From Bog-473 sp963743785 (lineage in GTDB: Bacteria; Actinomycetota; Acidimicrobiia; Acidimicrobiales; RAAP-2): DNA of 64,000 nt. How positions within the stretch are numbered: position 1 is the stretch's first letter; every line of letters begins with the position of its first letter. Below the pieces are notes generated by a model, which was not told the DNA's origin, made no database searches, and saw only the letters and a program-made list of their open reading frames with translations. Positions 26,291 through 36,037 of this stretch are shown piece by piece. A program made the position numbers and the translations under genes. The stretch covers positions 310,001 through 374,000 of the forward strand of contig CAVURD010000034.1 of the NCBI GenBank assembly GCA_963743785.1, given 5' to 3'.

Positions 26291-26628
26291 TCAGCCGATC
26301 GCGTTCTGCTTCTGGATCCGGCGGAGGGCCAGGAGCGAGGGGAATCCCGACCGTGAGGGTCTGCCTCCTCCAGCCGCGGGGCGACGAGCCCGCGACGACG
26401 GGCCATCGGGCCGGCGAACACCGCTTCGGCCACGTGAATGGCGGCGGTGCCGACCAGCATGTACCGGCATACCTCTTGGGAGGGCAACGGCACCGGACTG
26501 GCCCCGCTGGCGACGGTGTGCGCCCCTTCATGGGAGGCGAGGATGACCAGGGCGACGATCCCCCCATCGAGCAGGGCGAACCAGGCCCATGACGGGCGGA
26601 CGACGCCGGAGCGCTTGGGCCTGGCCAT
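26291..26628 (-). pseudogene. Small membrane protein (DUF4499-like), twice frameshifted
   Basis: ATG 26628 starts MARPKRSGVVRPSWAWFALLD, with a hydrophobic segment and SHEGAHTV, then VCRYMLVGTAAIHVAEAVFAG (quoted in part). After VAPRL the conserved continuation is found in a second frame (TLTVGIP) and then a third (FPSLLALRRIQKQNAIG, stop at 26291). Two indels between about 26340 and 26375 explain this. The intact protein would be about 112 residues with two or three helices and no known function. The family assignment is from memory and tentative. Confidence 0.55.
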
Positions 26629-26819
26629 GCTCCAGTTCTACCGATCCGGGCGGCCGGGCGGCCGATCCGCCGGGATGGCGTCGCGATCGGCCGCTAGCCA
26701 TCCGCCCCCGGGACGGTGCTCGGCCCGCCTGGGAGACCGTTTTCCCCGTGTGGGCTGCCCGATCCCTGGTGAATGCCCGTTCGTCTGTTTCCGAACACGA
26801 ACACCGAACAGGAGATGTC

Positions 26820-26993
26820 ATGACCGATTCGGGCTGCCGTAAGCCGCTCCAGCGGCCCTCCGCCTCACTCAGCAGCGGGACAGGACAGCTCAATCCCCGG
26901 GCTCCCACCTCGCATGGCTACAGCTTGCTCTCCCTGACGCCCAGGACCTTCAGGAACCAGGCGCCCATTCGCCCCGGCTTGCCGGCCTGGTGA
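26820..26993 (+). CDS. Possible small ORF (57 aa), unassigned
   Basis: ATG 26820 has a good AGGAG 7 bp upstream. The leader CCGAACACGAAC...AACAGGAG resembles that before the thiolase gene at 29401 (minus strand). The product is Ser/Arg/Pro-rich with no recognisable domain and overlaps a minus-strand ORF, so it may not be real. The 26629-26819 stretch to its left holds nothing else that I can support. Confidence 0.25.
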   Translation: MTDSGCRKPLQRPSASLSSGTGQLNPRAPTSHGYSLLSLTPRTFRNQAPIRPGLPAW

Positions 26994-27085
26994 TGGTCGG
27001 AGCCGTGACCGGATCGGCCGAAGCTCCCGGCCCCGTCGAACCCGACCGCCGTATTGGGTGTTTCGTGTTTCGGCACCTTGGCCAT
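26918..27085 (-). CDS. Possible small protein (55 aa), unassigned
   Basis: ATG 27085 is preceded by GGAAGGGACG at plausible distance. The 55-residue product has a Gly/His-rich middle (GSDHHQAGKPGRM) and a hydrophobic end (GAWFLKVLGVRESKL). It is not recognised. It overlaps the plus-strand ORF at 26820; at most one is likely to be translated. Confidence 0.35.
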   Translation of the reverse strand: MAKVPKHETPNTAVGFDGAGSFGRSGHGSDHHQAGKPGRMGAWFLKVLGVRESKL

Positions 27086-27173
27086 CCGACGTCGTCCCTT
27101 CCGAGCCTTCCCCTGAGATCCCACCGCACCATCATGGTCGATGGAAGGTCCCGCTGCGGCTGGACTCGTCGCC

Positions 27174-28224
27174 CTAGCGTCCGAGGGCGACGTTCGCCGA
27201 CGGCGCCGTGCCACCGCGGGTCACCGACGCGGCCAGCTGACCGCAGGCCGCGTCGATCTCGGCCCCCCGGGTCATCCGTATGGTCGCATTGACGCCCAAG
27301 TTCTCCAGCTGGTCACGGAATCGCCGCACGCCCCCGCTCGAGGTGCCCCGCACGGCGTAGCCGGGGGTGGGGTTCAGCGGAATCAGGTTGACGTGGGCCC
27401 AGAGCGGTCGTGCAAACCTGGAGAGCTCGAGCGCGTCGCTGTCCTGGTCGTTGACGTCGTGGATCATGGCCCATTCGATGGAGAGCCGCCGGCCCGTCGC
27501 CTTCACGTACTCGGCACAGGCGGCGGCCAGATCGGCCAGTGGATAGCGCTTGTTGATCGGCACCAGGGCGTCCCGCTTCTCGTCGTTGGCCGCGTGCAAT
27601 GAGACGGCCAGGTTCACGGGCAGTCGCTCCCCCGCCAGTCGCCGGATACCCGGCACCACACCCACCGTCGACAGCGTCAGATGGCGAGCGGACAGGCCCA
27701 TCTCGCCGTGCAGGCGGGTCACGGCCCTCCAGACCCGGTCGTAGTTGGCCAGCGGCTCCCCCATGCCCATGAACACCACGTTGGAGAGACGCCGGGGCTG
27801 CGCCGCCCGCATCGCCTCGGCTACCTGCTCGACGATTTCGCCGGCGCTGAGTTGGCGCTGGAACCCCGCCTGCCCGGTGGCGCAGAACTGGCACGCCATG
27901 GCGCACCCGGCTTGGGTGGACACGCACACGGTGACTCGATCCGGATAGTGCATCAACACGGCCTCGACCTGAGCCCCGTCGCCCAGGGCCCAGAGCCACT
28001 TGGTCGTCTGTCCGTCATCGGCCGAGAGGCGGGAGATCTCGGTCAGCGCCCGGGGCAGCACCATCGACAACTGCTCACGCAACGACGGTCGGCAGCTCGG
28101 TCATCTCCTCGGGCCGTTGGACCCGCCGATGCAGGCCGTCCCACACCTGCCGGGTGCGAAAGGCCGGCTCGTCCCCGAGGATGTCGGCCAGCTCCTGGCG
28201 CGAGAGGTCGTAGGGAGCGGGCAT
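27174..28224 (-). CDS. rlmN: 23S rRNA (adenine2503-C2)-methyltransferase RlmN, frameshifted
   Basis: This is a radical SAM enzyme that methylates 23S rRNA A2503 and some tRNAs. The N-terminal part YDLSRQELADILGDEPAFRT is in one frame; the catalytic part begins LREQLSMVLPRAL in another, with a one-base insertion near 28085. The radical-SAM cysteines appear in CAMACQFCATGQAGFQR, with SNVVFMGMGEPLANY and SLHAANDEKR following, all diagnostic. The second catalytic Cys lies in the C-terminal EIDAACGQLA. ATG 28224 gives MPAPYDLSRQEL. It is a housekeeping gene sitting between two blocks of acyl-CoA genes. Confidence 0.9.
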
Positions 28225-28255
28225 CTGGCCCAGGCTACGGCCTGTGGGCCAGGTC

Positions 28256-29401
28256 TCAGTCCCGGCCGAGGATGACGGTTCCGGCCGCGCTGAACCATCC
28301 ACTGGTGCCGTTCACGCAGGCCAGTCGGGCGTCCTCGACCTGCCGGGGGCCACACTCGCCCCGCAGCTGCTTGACCGCCTCGATGAGGAGGAACATGCCG
28401 CGCATGCCCGGTTGGCACGACGAGAGTCCTCCGCCGTCGGTGTTGGTCGGGAGGGCGCCGCCGACCCGGAGCCGGCCGTCCTCGACGAAGGCGCCGCCCT
28501 CGCCCTTCTTGCAGAAACCCAGCCCTTCGAGGGTCAGCAGCACCATGGGGGTGAAGGCGTCGTAGAGCTGCGCCGTGTCGATGTCGTCGGGTTTCACGCC
28601 GGCCCGGTCGAACGCCAGCTGGCCCGAGCGCACGCACGGTGACTCGGTGAAGTCGTCCCACTCGCTCATGGTGGTGTGCGACGCCGCTTCGCCCGTCCCC
28701 AACACCCAGACGGGAGCCTTGGCGCAGTCGCGGGCCCGCTCCTCGCTGGTCAGGACGATCGAGCCGCCGCCGTCGGTGCGGATGCAGCAGTGCAGTTTGG
28801 TCAGCGGGTCCCACACCAGCGGTGCGTCGACCACGTCGTCGATGGTGATGGGGTCCTGGTAGTAGGCGTCAGGGTTGAGGCCGGCGTTGTACCGGGTCGA
28901 CACCGCCACCTCGGCCAGCTGCTCAATCGTGGTGCCGAACTCGTGCATGTGACGCCGGGCCACCATGGCGTAGTGCGAACCGACCGGGTGCCCGAACGGC
29001 GCGGCGAACTGGATGGGGCCGCGGGTGCCGAAGGACAGGTTGGCCATCCGGAGCTTCTTCTTGAGGTCGGCCCGCTGGGTCGAGCCGTAGGTGAGCACCA
29101 CCGTCTCGACCAGACCCTGGGCGATGGCGGCGGCGGCGTGCTCGACCATGAACTCCCAGATGCTGCCGCCGTGCCCGGTGGAGTCGACCCAGTTGGGCCG
29201 GATCCCCAGGTACTCGGCCAGCTCAATCGGCGGCAGCGCCCCCGTCAACGAACAGAAGCCATCGACCTCGTCCTTGGCGATGCCCGCGTCGGCCAGCGCC
29301 CGTGTCGTCCCCTGGAAGTTCAGTTGAAAGGCGGTCTTGTCGTCGACCCGTCCACAGTCGGACGTCGAGGCGCCGACAATGGCTACCCGGCGGTTCGGCA
29401 T
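28256..29401 (-). CDS. Thiolase-like acetyl-CoA acetyltransferase / lipid-transfer protein
   Basis: This is a 381-residue thiolase-fold protein beginning MPNRRVAIVGASTSDCGRV. The central GHGGSIWEFMVEHAAAAIAQ replaces the nucleophile loop of true thiolases, and DGGGLSSCQPGMRGMFLLIE and LACVNGTSGWFSAAGTVIL hold the C-terminal catalytic region. This is the SCP-x / Ltp-like branch that, in steroid degraders, works with a small OB-fold DUF35 partner; none is adjacent here. AACAGGAG precedes ATG 29401. An SDR gene lies upstream in the same direction with a 64-bp gap. Confidence 0.87.
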   Translation of the reverse strand: MPNRRVAIVGASTSDCGRVDDKTAFQLNFQGTTRALADAGIAKDEVDGFCSLTGALPPIELAEYLGIRPNWVDSTGHGGSIWEFMVEHAAAAIAQGLVETVVLTYGSTQRADLKKKLRMANLSFGTRGPIQFAAPFGHPVGSHYAMVARRHMHEFGTTIEQLAEVAVSTRYNAGLNPDAYYQDPITIDDVVDAPLVWDPLTKLHCCIRTDGGGSIVLTSEERARDCAKAPVWVLGTGEAASHTTMSEWDDFTESPCVRSGQLAFDRAGVKPDDIDTAQLYDAFTPMVLLTLEGLGFCKKGEGGAFVEDGRLRVGGALPTNTDGGGLSSCQPGMRGMFLLIEAVKQLRGECGPRQVEDARLACVNGTSGWFSAAGTVILGRD

Positions 29402-29465
29402 GAGTCTCCTGTTCGTGTTCGGAATGAGGTGCGGAAGTAGCGAGGCCGCAGCCAGATCGGGTCGA

Positions 29466-30389
29466 TCAACCCATCTTCAGGCCGGGATGGCGCGAGTGGA
29501 AGACCTGCGCGTTGATCTCCGCCCCGATGGCGGCCGGGTCCCACTTGACCTCGCCCTTGGGGTTGTCGACACTGGCGCCCAACTTCCAGGGCTCGTAGTA
29601 CGCGATGTTGGTGCCCACGGCCCGGAAGACCTGGCCGGTGACGTGCATGGCTTCGTCGGAGGCCAACCACGCCACCATGGGGGCCGAATTCTGCGGGTTG
29701 AGGCGGCTGAACTCGTCGTCCCCGTAGGCGTCGGGCTCTTTGATCTCGACGTCCTTGAGCACTCCCCCGGCCATGCGGGTGGCCCCGCCCGGGCCGATGG
29801 CGTTGGCCCGCACGCCGTAGCGCGAACCCTCGAGCGAGGTGATGATGGTCAGGGCGGCGATGGCCGACTTGGCCGACCCGTAGTTGGCCTGACCGACATT
29901 GCCCTGGAGCCCGGCCGACGACACCGTGTTGACGATGGCCGCCCGGACGTTCTCGCCGGCCTTGGAGCGCTCGCGCCAGCGGATGCAGGCGAACTTGGTG
30001 ACGGCGAAGGTGCCCTTGAGGTGCACCCGGACGACCGAGTCGAAGTCGTCCTCGGTCATCGACACGATCATCTTGTCCCGGATGATGCCGGCGTTGTTGA
30101 CCACGATGTCGTGCCCGCCGAAGGCTTCGTAGGCCGTGGCAATGAGGTTCTCGGCGCCGCCGAAGTCGGCCACGTCGTCGTAGTTGGCCACCGCCTCGCC
30201 GCCCCGGGCCTTGATCACCTCGACCACCTCGTCGGCGGCCCGCTTGTCGGCGCCCTCGCCGCTCGAGCTACCGCCCAGGTCGTTGATGACCAGCTTGGCG
30301 CCCTGAGCCGCCAGCTCGAGGGCTTCGCCCCGGCCGATCCCGTGCCCGGACCCGGTCACGATCGCGATCTTGCCGTCCAGAATGCCCAT
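29466..30389 (-). CDS. SDR family 3-hydroxyacyl-CoA dehydrogenase (MFE-2/HSD17B4-like)
   Basis: This is a 307-residue SDR. TGSGHGIGRGEALELAAQGA binds NAD, NNAGIIRDKM, VNTVSSAGLQGNVGQANYGSAK contains Ser, Tyr and Lys of the active site. The length and the 40-residue insert resemble the dehydrogenase unit of peroxisomal multifunctional enzyme type 2, acting on 3-hydroxyacyl-CoA. It starts at ATG 30389 and is divergent from the ADP-forming ligase; two TGAC-N6-GTCA sites lie in the gap, 26 and 117 bp upstream. Confidence 0.88.
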   Translation of the reverse strand: MGILDGKIAIVTGSGHGIGRGEALELAAQGAKLVINDLGGSSSGEGADKRAADEVVEVIKARGGEAVANYDDVADFGGAENLIATAYEAFGGHDIVVNNAGIIRDKMIVSMTEDDFDSVVRVHLKGTFAVTKFACIRWRERSKAGENVRAAIVNTVSSAGLQGNVGQANYGSAKSAIAALTIITSLEGSRYGVRANAIGPGGATRMAGGVLKDVEIKEPDAYGDDEFSRLNPQNSAPMVAWLASDEAMHVTGQVFRAVGTNIAYYEPWKLGASVDNPKGEVKWDPAAIGAEINAQVFHSRHPGLKMG

Positions 30390-30414
30390 GAAACCCCCAA
30401 TTGAGAGAGAAGAC

Positions 30415-30428
30415 TGACACGTCTGTCA
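30415..30428. promoter_or_regulatory. Palindromic operator TGAC-N6-GTCA (site 3)
   Basis: TGAC ACGTCT GTCA, core TGACA/TGTCA, lies 26 bp upstream of the SDR start. It probably controls the leftward operon SDR-thiolase. Confidence 0.75.
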
Positions 30429-30505
30429 CATACCGTAACGGGAGGTCGAGCGACCCACAATTCGGCCCCCGGGGCCGGCACCGGCGCCTGCCGCGAGATC
30501 GACAC

Positions 30506-30519
30506 TGACACGAATGTCA
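30506..30519. promoter_or_regulatory. Palindromic operator TGAC-N6-GTCA (site 4)
   Basis: TGAC ACGAAT GTCA, core TGACA/TGTCA, is followed at once by TATACG, a possible -10 element for the rightward ligase operon. It is 91 bp from site 3, so each of the two divergent promoters seems to have its own copy. Confidence 0.75.
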
Positions 30520-30651
30520 TATACGGTGAGGGCGTCAGCGGGCGCCCGGCAACGGGGATGCCGCACCTCCACCAGGAGCCTTCCCGGGGACGGACGCGGC
30601 GCGATGTCTCGTCTGAACCCGCCGGTCCGGCGGTGCGCACAAGGGAGGGAC

Positions 30652-32879
30652 ATGGCAGGTACCACCAAGGCCGGGACAGAGCCCGTGACCGCACCTACGA
30701 CGCGACGGGGATCAGCTGCTCGACATCACGGGCCGGCCGGTCAACCTCCGCCAGATCGACCTCGATACGTTCTTCCGCCCCAAGCGGGTCGCCGTGGTCG
30801 GAGCGTCGGACTCCAACGCCCGCCCGAACACGGCGCTGACCAACAAGATCACCATCTGGGGCGAGGAGCGGGGGGCCACGGTCCACTACGTCAACCCCAA
30901 CCGCAGCGAAGTCAACGGCCGGCCCTGCGCCAACGCCCTGACCGACATCACCGAGCGGCTGGACCTGGTGGCCATCCTGGTCGGCGATCCTCTCCCCATC
31001 CTCCGTGACGCCGTGGCCGCCAACGCCAAGTTCGCCGTCGTCTTCGCCGCCGGGTTCGCCGAAGTGGGCGCCGAGGGCGAGAAGATCCAGGCCGAGATGG
31101 AGGAGATCATCGACAGCGGCGATCTCCACGTCCTCGGGCCCAATACCAACCTCAACGCCTTCGAGGTCTTCCGGGACGACCTGCCCGGAAAGGCGATCAC
31201 CCTGATCACCCAGAGCGGCCACCAGGGCCGACCGGTCTTCCAGGGCCAGGAGATGGGCATTCGCCTCTCGCACTGGGCCCCGGCGGGCAACGAAGCCGAC
31301 ATGGAGTCGGCCGACTTCATCCGTTACTTCTCCGACCTGGACTCCACCGGGGCCATCGCCTGTTACATCGAGGGCTTCAAGGACGGCCGGACCCTGCAAC
31401 TGGCCGCCGACCACGCCGCCCAGAAGAAAGTGCCCATCGTCGCCGTCAAGGTGGGGCGGACCGACGAGGGCACGGCCATGGCCAGGGCCCACACCGGCCA
31501 CCTCACCGGCTCCGACGCCGTCGTCTCCTCCGTCTTCCGCCAGTACGGCGTGCAGCGCGTCGACGGCCTGGACCAGCTGCTCGACGTCTCCGCCGCGCTG
31601 GCCCGCACCAAGCCCCCCACCGATGCCGCCATCCGCCGCCTCAAGCGGGGCGCCGGCGGCCGGGTCTGCGTGTATTCGATCTCCGGCGGCACCGGGGCCC
31701 ACATGGCCGACATGGTGTCGGCGGCCGGACTCGAACTGCCCCCGCTGACCAAGCACTCCCAGACCGAGCTCCACACCTGGATCCCCCCGTACCTTCGGGT
31801 CTCGAACCCGGTGGACAACGGTGGGGCGCCGGTCCGGGACTGGCGGGGGCCCAAGATCATCGAGACGATGCTGGCCGACCCCAACGTCGACCTGCTGCTC
31901 TGCCCCATCACCGGGGCCCTCCCCTCCATGGGCAACAAGCTGTGCGAGGACCTGGTGGCCGCCGCGGCCACGACCGACAAGCCGGTCTTCGTGGTCTGGG
32001 GCTCACCGGTCGGCGACGAGGAGGCCTACCGGACGACCCTCCTGCAGAGCGCCGTCCCCACCTTCCGCACCTTCACCAACGCCGTGATGGCGGCCCAGGC
32101 CTATTTCGACCATCACCGTTTCGTGAGCGGTTACACGTCGCCGTTCACCCACCCGGTGTTGACGCCCAGCCCGGCCGCGGCAAAGGCCTCGCGTCTCGAT
32201 CGCGCCCAAGGGCAAGCGGCAGGCCAGCGGGACCGCACTCAGTGAGCAGGACTCCAAGGCCTTGCTCAAGGCGTACGGCATCCCGGTCCCCACCGAGCGG
32301 GTCGTGCATTCGGCCAGCGACGCGGCCAAGGCGGCCAAGCGCATCAGGTTCCCCGTCGTCATGAAGATCGTCTCGGCCGACATCCTGCACAAGTCCGACC
32401 TCGGCCTGGTCGCCGTCGGCGTCCGCGACGAGGAGGATGCCCGCCGCACCTACAAGCGGCTCATGGCCACGGCGAAGAAGGCCGCGCCCAAGGCGTCGAT
32501 CGATGGGGTCCTGGTGGCCCAGATGGCCCAGGGCATCGAGACCGTGGTCGGTGTGGCCCAGGACGACCTGTTCGGGCCGGTGGTCATGTTCGGCCTCGGT
32601 GGGGTCTTCATCGAGGTGCTCAAGGACGTCACCTTCCGGGTTCCGCCGTTCACCAAGGGCGACGCCGCCGCCATGCTGCACGAATTGGCCGGCTCGGCCA
32701 TGCTCGGAGGCGTGCGCGGGCAACCGGCCGCCGACCTCGACGCGCTGGTCGACGTGCTCATGAAGGTCCAGCACCTGGCCGTCGACCTCTCTGCCGACGT
32801 CGCCGAGCTCGACATCAACCCGCTGCTGGCCGGTCCCAAGGGTGTCGTGGCGGCCGACGCGCTCGTCGTCCTGTCCTGA
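30652..32879 (+). CDS. ADP-forming acyl-CoA ligase (acetate-CoA ligase family), two frameshifts
   Basis: This NDP-forming acyl-CoA synthetase would join a carboxylate to CoA with ATP. ATG 30652 has AGGGAGG upstream. A CoA-binding domain (RPKRVAVVGASDSNARPN), a ligase domain with the phospho-His region (LITQSGHQGRPVFQG), and a C-terminal ATP-grasp domain (FPVVMKIVSADILHKSDLGL) follow in order. The leader and the CoA-binding domain are in different frames, joined by an indel in the GGGG at 30707-30710. The ATP-grasp domain is reached through a second shift at about 32190-32205. Joined length is about 740 residues, normal for the fused alpha-beta type. Confidence 0.87.
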
Positions 32880-32913
32880 ACCAACCGAATCCACCAGACA
32901 CGCAGGAGCGCCG

Positions 32914-33753
32914 ATGAGTGAGAATTCCGAAAGCCCGGCCGGCGACGATGTGACCCGGCGGATCGCCGACGGCATCGCGTGGATCACCCTCAACCGGCCC
33001 GACGCCGGCAATGCCATGACCGGCGCCATGCGGGACCAGATCAGCGAGTGGGTCCACGATGCGTCCTCCGACCTCTTCGTCCGGGTGGTGGTCATCACCG
33101 CCGCCGGTGACCGGGCCTTCTGCACCGGCGCCGATCTGCGAGGCGCCCGCGCCGCGCCGCGACCGAAGCCCGACGACGCACCCGAGGGTGTCATGGGCGA
33201 CGGCGCCCGCACCATCCGCAACGGCTGGCAGCGCCTGGTGGGCTCCATCATCGACTGCGAGAAGCCGGTGATCGCCGGCGTGAACGGCACCGCCGCCGGC
33301 GGGGGCATGCACCTGGCTCTGGCCTGTGACTTCGTCGTGGCCGCCGAGGAATCGAAGTTCATCGAGGTCTTCATCCGGCGCGGCATCGCGCCCGACGCCG
33401 GCGGCGCCTGGCTGCTGACCCGACTGGTCGGGATCCAGAAGGCCAAGGAGCTGTTCTTCTTCGGCGACGATGTCCCCGCCGCCGAGGCCTATCGCCTGGG
33501 TCTGGTCAATCGCCTCGTGCCGCGGGCCGAGCTCGACGCCACGCTGCATGACGTGGCCACCCGCCTGGCCACTGGTCCGACCAAGGCCATCGGCATGGCC
33601 AAGTGGCTGACCAACCGCGCCCTCGACGTCGACCGTTCCACCTCGTTCCAGGACGAGGCCTTCGCCCAGGAACTGATCACCCACACCGCCGACTCCACCG
33701 AGGGCATCGCCAGCTTCGTCGAGCGGCGCCCCGCCGCCTTCAAGGGCTGGTAA
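32914..33753 (+). CDS. Enoyl-CoA hydratase/isomerase family protein
   Basis: This is a 279-residue crotonase-family protein. FCTGADLRGARAAPRP and IAGVNGTAAGGGMHLALACD form the oxyanion hole. FIRRGIAPDAGGAWLLTRLVG carries one acidic residue at a catalytic-Glu position, with the second less clear. CAGGAG precedes ATG 32914. It is 34 bp downstream of the ligase and probably cotranscribed under site 4. The substrate is unknown. Confidence 0.9.
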   Translation: MSENSESPAGDDVTRRIADGIAWITLNRPDAGNAMTGAMRDQISEWVHDASSDLFVRVVVITAAGDRAFCTGADLRGARAAPRPKPDDAPEGVMGDGARTIRNGWQRLVGSIIDCEKPVIAGVNGTAAGGGMHLALACDFVVAAEESKFIEVFIRRGIAPDAGGAWLLTRLVGIQKAKELFFFGDDVPAAEAYRLGLVNRLVPRAELDATLHDVATRLATGPTKAIGMAKWLTNRALDVDRSTSFQDEAFAQELITHTADSTEGIASFVERRPAAFKGW

Positions 33754-33762
33754 CCCGGTCCT

Positions 33763-34515
33763 TCAGCCCGCTGCGCCCGGCGCCGTGGTCGACGTCGGGG
33801 TCGACGCGGTTGGTCCGGTGGTCGTGGTGGTCGGCACGCTCGTCGTCGTGGTCGTGGTCGAACCAGCGGTCGTCGACGTGGTGCTTCCGGCGGTCGTGCT
33901 CGGCCTGGTCGTCGACGGGACCGTAGTGGTCGTCGAGGGCGGTTTCGTGGTGTTCGTCGTACCGCCGAAAATCGAAGTCCCATTGCCCGGCGAGCCGCCG
34001 AAGAGATCAGCCAGCGGCTTCCCGGCGCCCAGCTCCACCAGGGTGATGATGGCGAGGACGATCACGAAGACGATGAGCGACGTCACCGCCACCACGCGCC
34101 AGTTCAGCTGGCGCGGCACCTCGGCCGGCGTCTCCACGTCGGGAACCACCGCCGTGCGCGGTCCCGGTGAGGTGATCTCCGTCACCGGGACCTCGTCGCC
34201 TCGAACCTCATTCGATGTCACCGCTTCGGTCACCGGCGCGTCGGCTTCGGGAACGCTCTCGGTGACGGTGCCGGCCACGTTGGTGCCCCCCAGCCGGCGG
34301 AGCAAGCTGGTGTCGGGAGCCCGCACCACCGCCTGACGGACGGCGGTATGGGTCCGGTCGATCGATTGCGCCACCACCGCGGTCCCGATGGTGGCTGCGG
34401 CCGACCCGATGGCCACGCCCACGATGGTGCCGCTCACCCCGAAGAACGAGGCGATCGTGGCGGCCACCACGGCGCCGGCGACCGAAGCCAGGACCTGTCG
34501 GATGGAGATCTTCAC
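33763..34515 (-). CDS. Membrane-anchored protein with long Thr/Ser-rich tail
   Basis: This is a 250-residue protein. Two N-terminal hydrophobic stretches (residues 8-50) precede an acidic cytosolic segment. A third membrane helix (LNWRVVAVTSLIVFVIVLAI region, residues about 140-163) leads to an extracytoplasmic tail of roughly 80 residues made almost only of Thr, Ser, Pro and Gly. Such tails are often O-mannosylated wall-spanning stalks in actinobacteria. It has no catalytic signature. It is convergent with the enoyl-CoA hydratase gene. Confidence 0.7.
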   Translation of the reverse strand: MKISIRQVLASVAGAVVAATIASFFGVSGTIVGVAIGSAAATIGTAVVAQSIDRTHTAVRQAVVRAPDTSLLRRLGGTNVAGTVTESVPEADAPVTEAVTSNEVRGDEVPVTEITSPGPRTAVVPDVETPAEVPRQLNWRVVAVTSLIVFVIVLAIITLVELGAGKPLADLFGGSPGNGTSIFGGTTNTTKPPSTTTTVPSTTRPSTTAGSTTSTTAGSTTTTTTSVPTTTTTGPTASTPTSTTAPGAAG

Positions 34516-34546
34516 GATTCCCGGCGCCTACCCGTCAGTGTCAGTG

Positions 34547-35065
34547 TCAATCCCCCACGGTCCCGTCGATGCATTCGCGCAACAGATCGGCGTGGCCGTT
34601 GTGGCGGGCGTACTCCTCGATCATGTGCGCCATGACCCATCGCAGGTCACGCGTAGGCCGCTCCGCCGAGGCGGAGAGGGCATCGAAGGACGTAGCCTGG
34701 CCCACGACGGCGCGCGAGTGCGCGCACTGCCGTTGGAATTCCTCCAAGGCCACGGCCACGCGGCCCGGATCGAGCAGGTGCCACTCGGCCTCCGGATCGT
34801 CGCCCGTCTCGATCGGTTCGGGCGCCGATCCACCGGCGAAGATGTGTTCGAACCACCACCATTCGACCGACGTCATGTGCTGTACCAACCCCAGCAGGGT
34901 CATCGCCGAGGGCGGCACGCTGGCCCGCACCATCTGGGGGCCGGTCAAGCCTTCGCACTTCTGCCGCAAGGTGGTCCGGTGGAAATCGAGCCAGGAGGTC
35001 AACGTGGTCCGCTCGTCGGCCACCAACGGCGGGTGTTCGCGCACAGGTGCAGGCGCCATGGGCAT
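34547..35065 (-). CDS. DinB family protein (DUF664-like, mycothiol-dependent type)
   Basis: This is a 172-residue four-helix DinB protein. The metal-binding histidines are visible in LLGLVQHMTSVEWWWFEHIF and in MAHMIEEYARHNGHADLLRE near the C-terminus. These features match the actinobacterial DUF664 group, several of which are thiol-dependent S-transferases. The thiol partner and substrate cannot be told from sequence. It stands alone, divergent from the membrane gene at 35117. Confidence 0.88.
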   Translation of the reverse strand: MPMAPAPVREHPPLVADERTTLTSWLDFHRTTLRQKCEGLTGPQMVRASVPPSAMTLLGLVQHMTSVEWWWFEHIFAGGSAPEPIETGDDPEAEWHLLDPGRVAVALEEFQRQCAHSRAVVGQATSFDALSASAERPTRDLRWVMAHMIEEYARHNGHADLLRECIDGTVGD

Positions 35066-35116
35066 CAGAGTAGTGGCGAAATCTTAGGCCGATGGGTCCC
35101 CGGTATCATCGAGGCC

Positions 35117-35564
35117 GTGCGTGAACGGTGGTTGTCGAAGCGGGCTCTCAGCCTGCACGCCGGCGTTCTCTTCTTCGTCCCGGCCTGCGCCGTCGCCGCC
35201 TGGTGGCAGATCACCCGGGCCACCGATGGGAACGGCCTGAGCTACCTGTACGCAGTCGAGTGGCCCGTTTTTGCCATCCTCGGCGTCTACTTCTGGTGGA
35301 TGCTGATCCACACCGACTACGACAGCGTCGGCCTCAAGGGCATGCGCAACCGAGAGTCGTCGGATGCCGCCCTGCCGCCGACCGCCGTTGCACCCACCCC
35401 CGTTACCCCCGTTCCGGTGACACCTACCCTCCGCCGCTCTCGCCGATGGAGAGGATCCCGAGCTGGCGGCGTACAACGCCCGACTGGCCAGCCTCTCGGC
35501 CCACGGGCCCCAAACGTGGCGCCACCGCGAGCACACCGTGGTCCGTCGGGGCCCCACTTCATGA
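35117..35564 (+). CDS. Two-helix membrane protein, frameshifted
   Basis: GTG 35117 begins VRERWLSKRALSLHAGVLFF, with membrane helices at residues about 12-32 and 45-68, followed by a Pro/Thr-rich linker. The natural C-terminus DGEDPELAAYNARLASLSAHG lies in another frame after a one-base shift between 35400 and 35445. It ends at TGA 35562-35564, which overlaps the ATG of the DUF3817 gene. The pairing with DUF3817 is familiar from actinobacteria. Function unknown. Confidence 0.7.
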
Positions 35565-35959
35565 GCGGCCTGTTGAGCGGCCTGTGGTCCAACCTGACCA
35601 CACCCGGCATTGCGGGAGCCCTGGAGCGTTACAAGGTGATGGCCTACATCGTGGGTGTCGGGCTCATCATTCTGGTCTTCGTCGGCATACCGCTGCAGTA
35701 CGCCGCCGGGCTGCCCCAAGTGGCCCACATCGTGGGGCCGATCCACGGATTCCTCTACATCGCCTACCTCGTCGCCGCGCTCGACCTGGCCCGGCGAGCT
35801 CGCTTCACGCTGTTGCAGATGGGGGCCATGGTGGGCGCCGGCTTCGTGCCGTTCTTGGCCTTCGTGGTGGAGCGCAGCGTGGCCAAGCGGGTCAGCGCCG
35901 TCCTGGTGGAGCGGGAGGAAGCGACCACGGCGTCGGGGGCCGCAGACCTACAAGGTTGA
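35561..35959 (+). CDS. DUF3817 domain membrane protein
   Basis: From ATG 35561 the protein has 132 residues and three hydrophobic helices. The conserved core LPQVAHIVGPIHGFLYIAYL is typical of DUF3817. The open frame to the left (from 34388) is spurious. Its start overlaps the upstream gene's stop, so translation is coupled. No molecular function is known for the family. Confidence 0.82.
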   Translation: MSGLLSGLWSNLTTPGIAGALERYKVMAYIVGVGLIILVFVGIPLQYAAGLPQVAHIVGPIHGFLYIAYLVAALDLARRARFTLLQMGAMVGAGFVPFLAFVVERSVAKRVSAVLVEREEATTASGAADLQG

Positions 35960-36037
35960 TGACAGGGTTGATGCATCGGCGCCGTGACCCGGTCACCGTC
36001 ACGGTGCCGTGCCTCGTGTGGGACCGCCCACGCGGGA

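Noticed and set aside
34388..35116. Upstream extension of the membrane gene at 35117
   Set aside because: The open frame is antisense to the DinB gene and to the Thr-rich membrane protein; the family-like N-terminus begins at GTG 35117.
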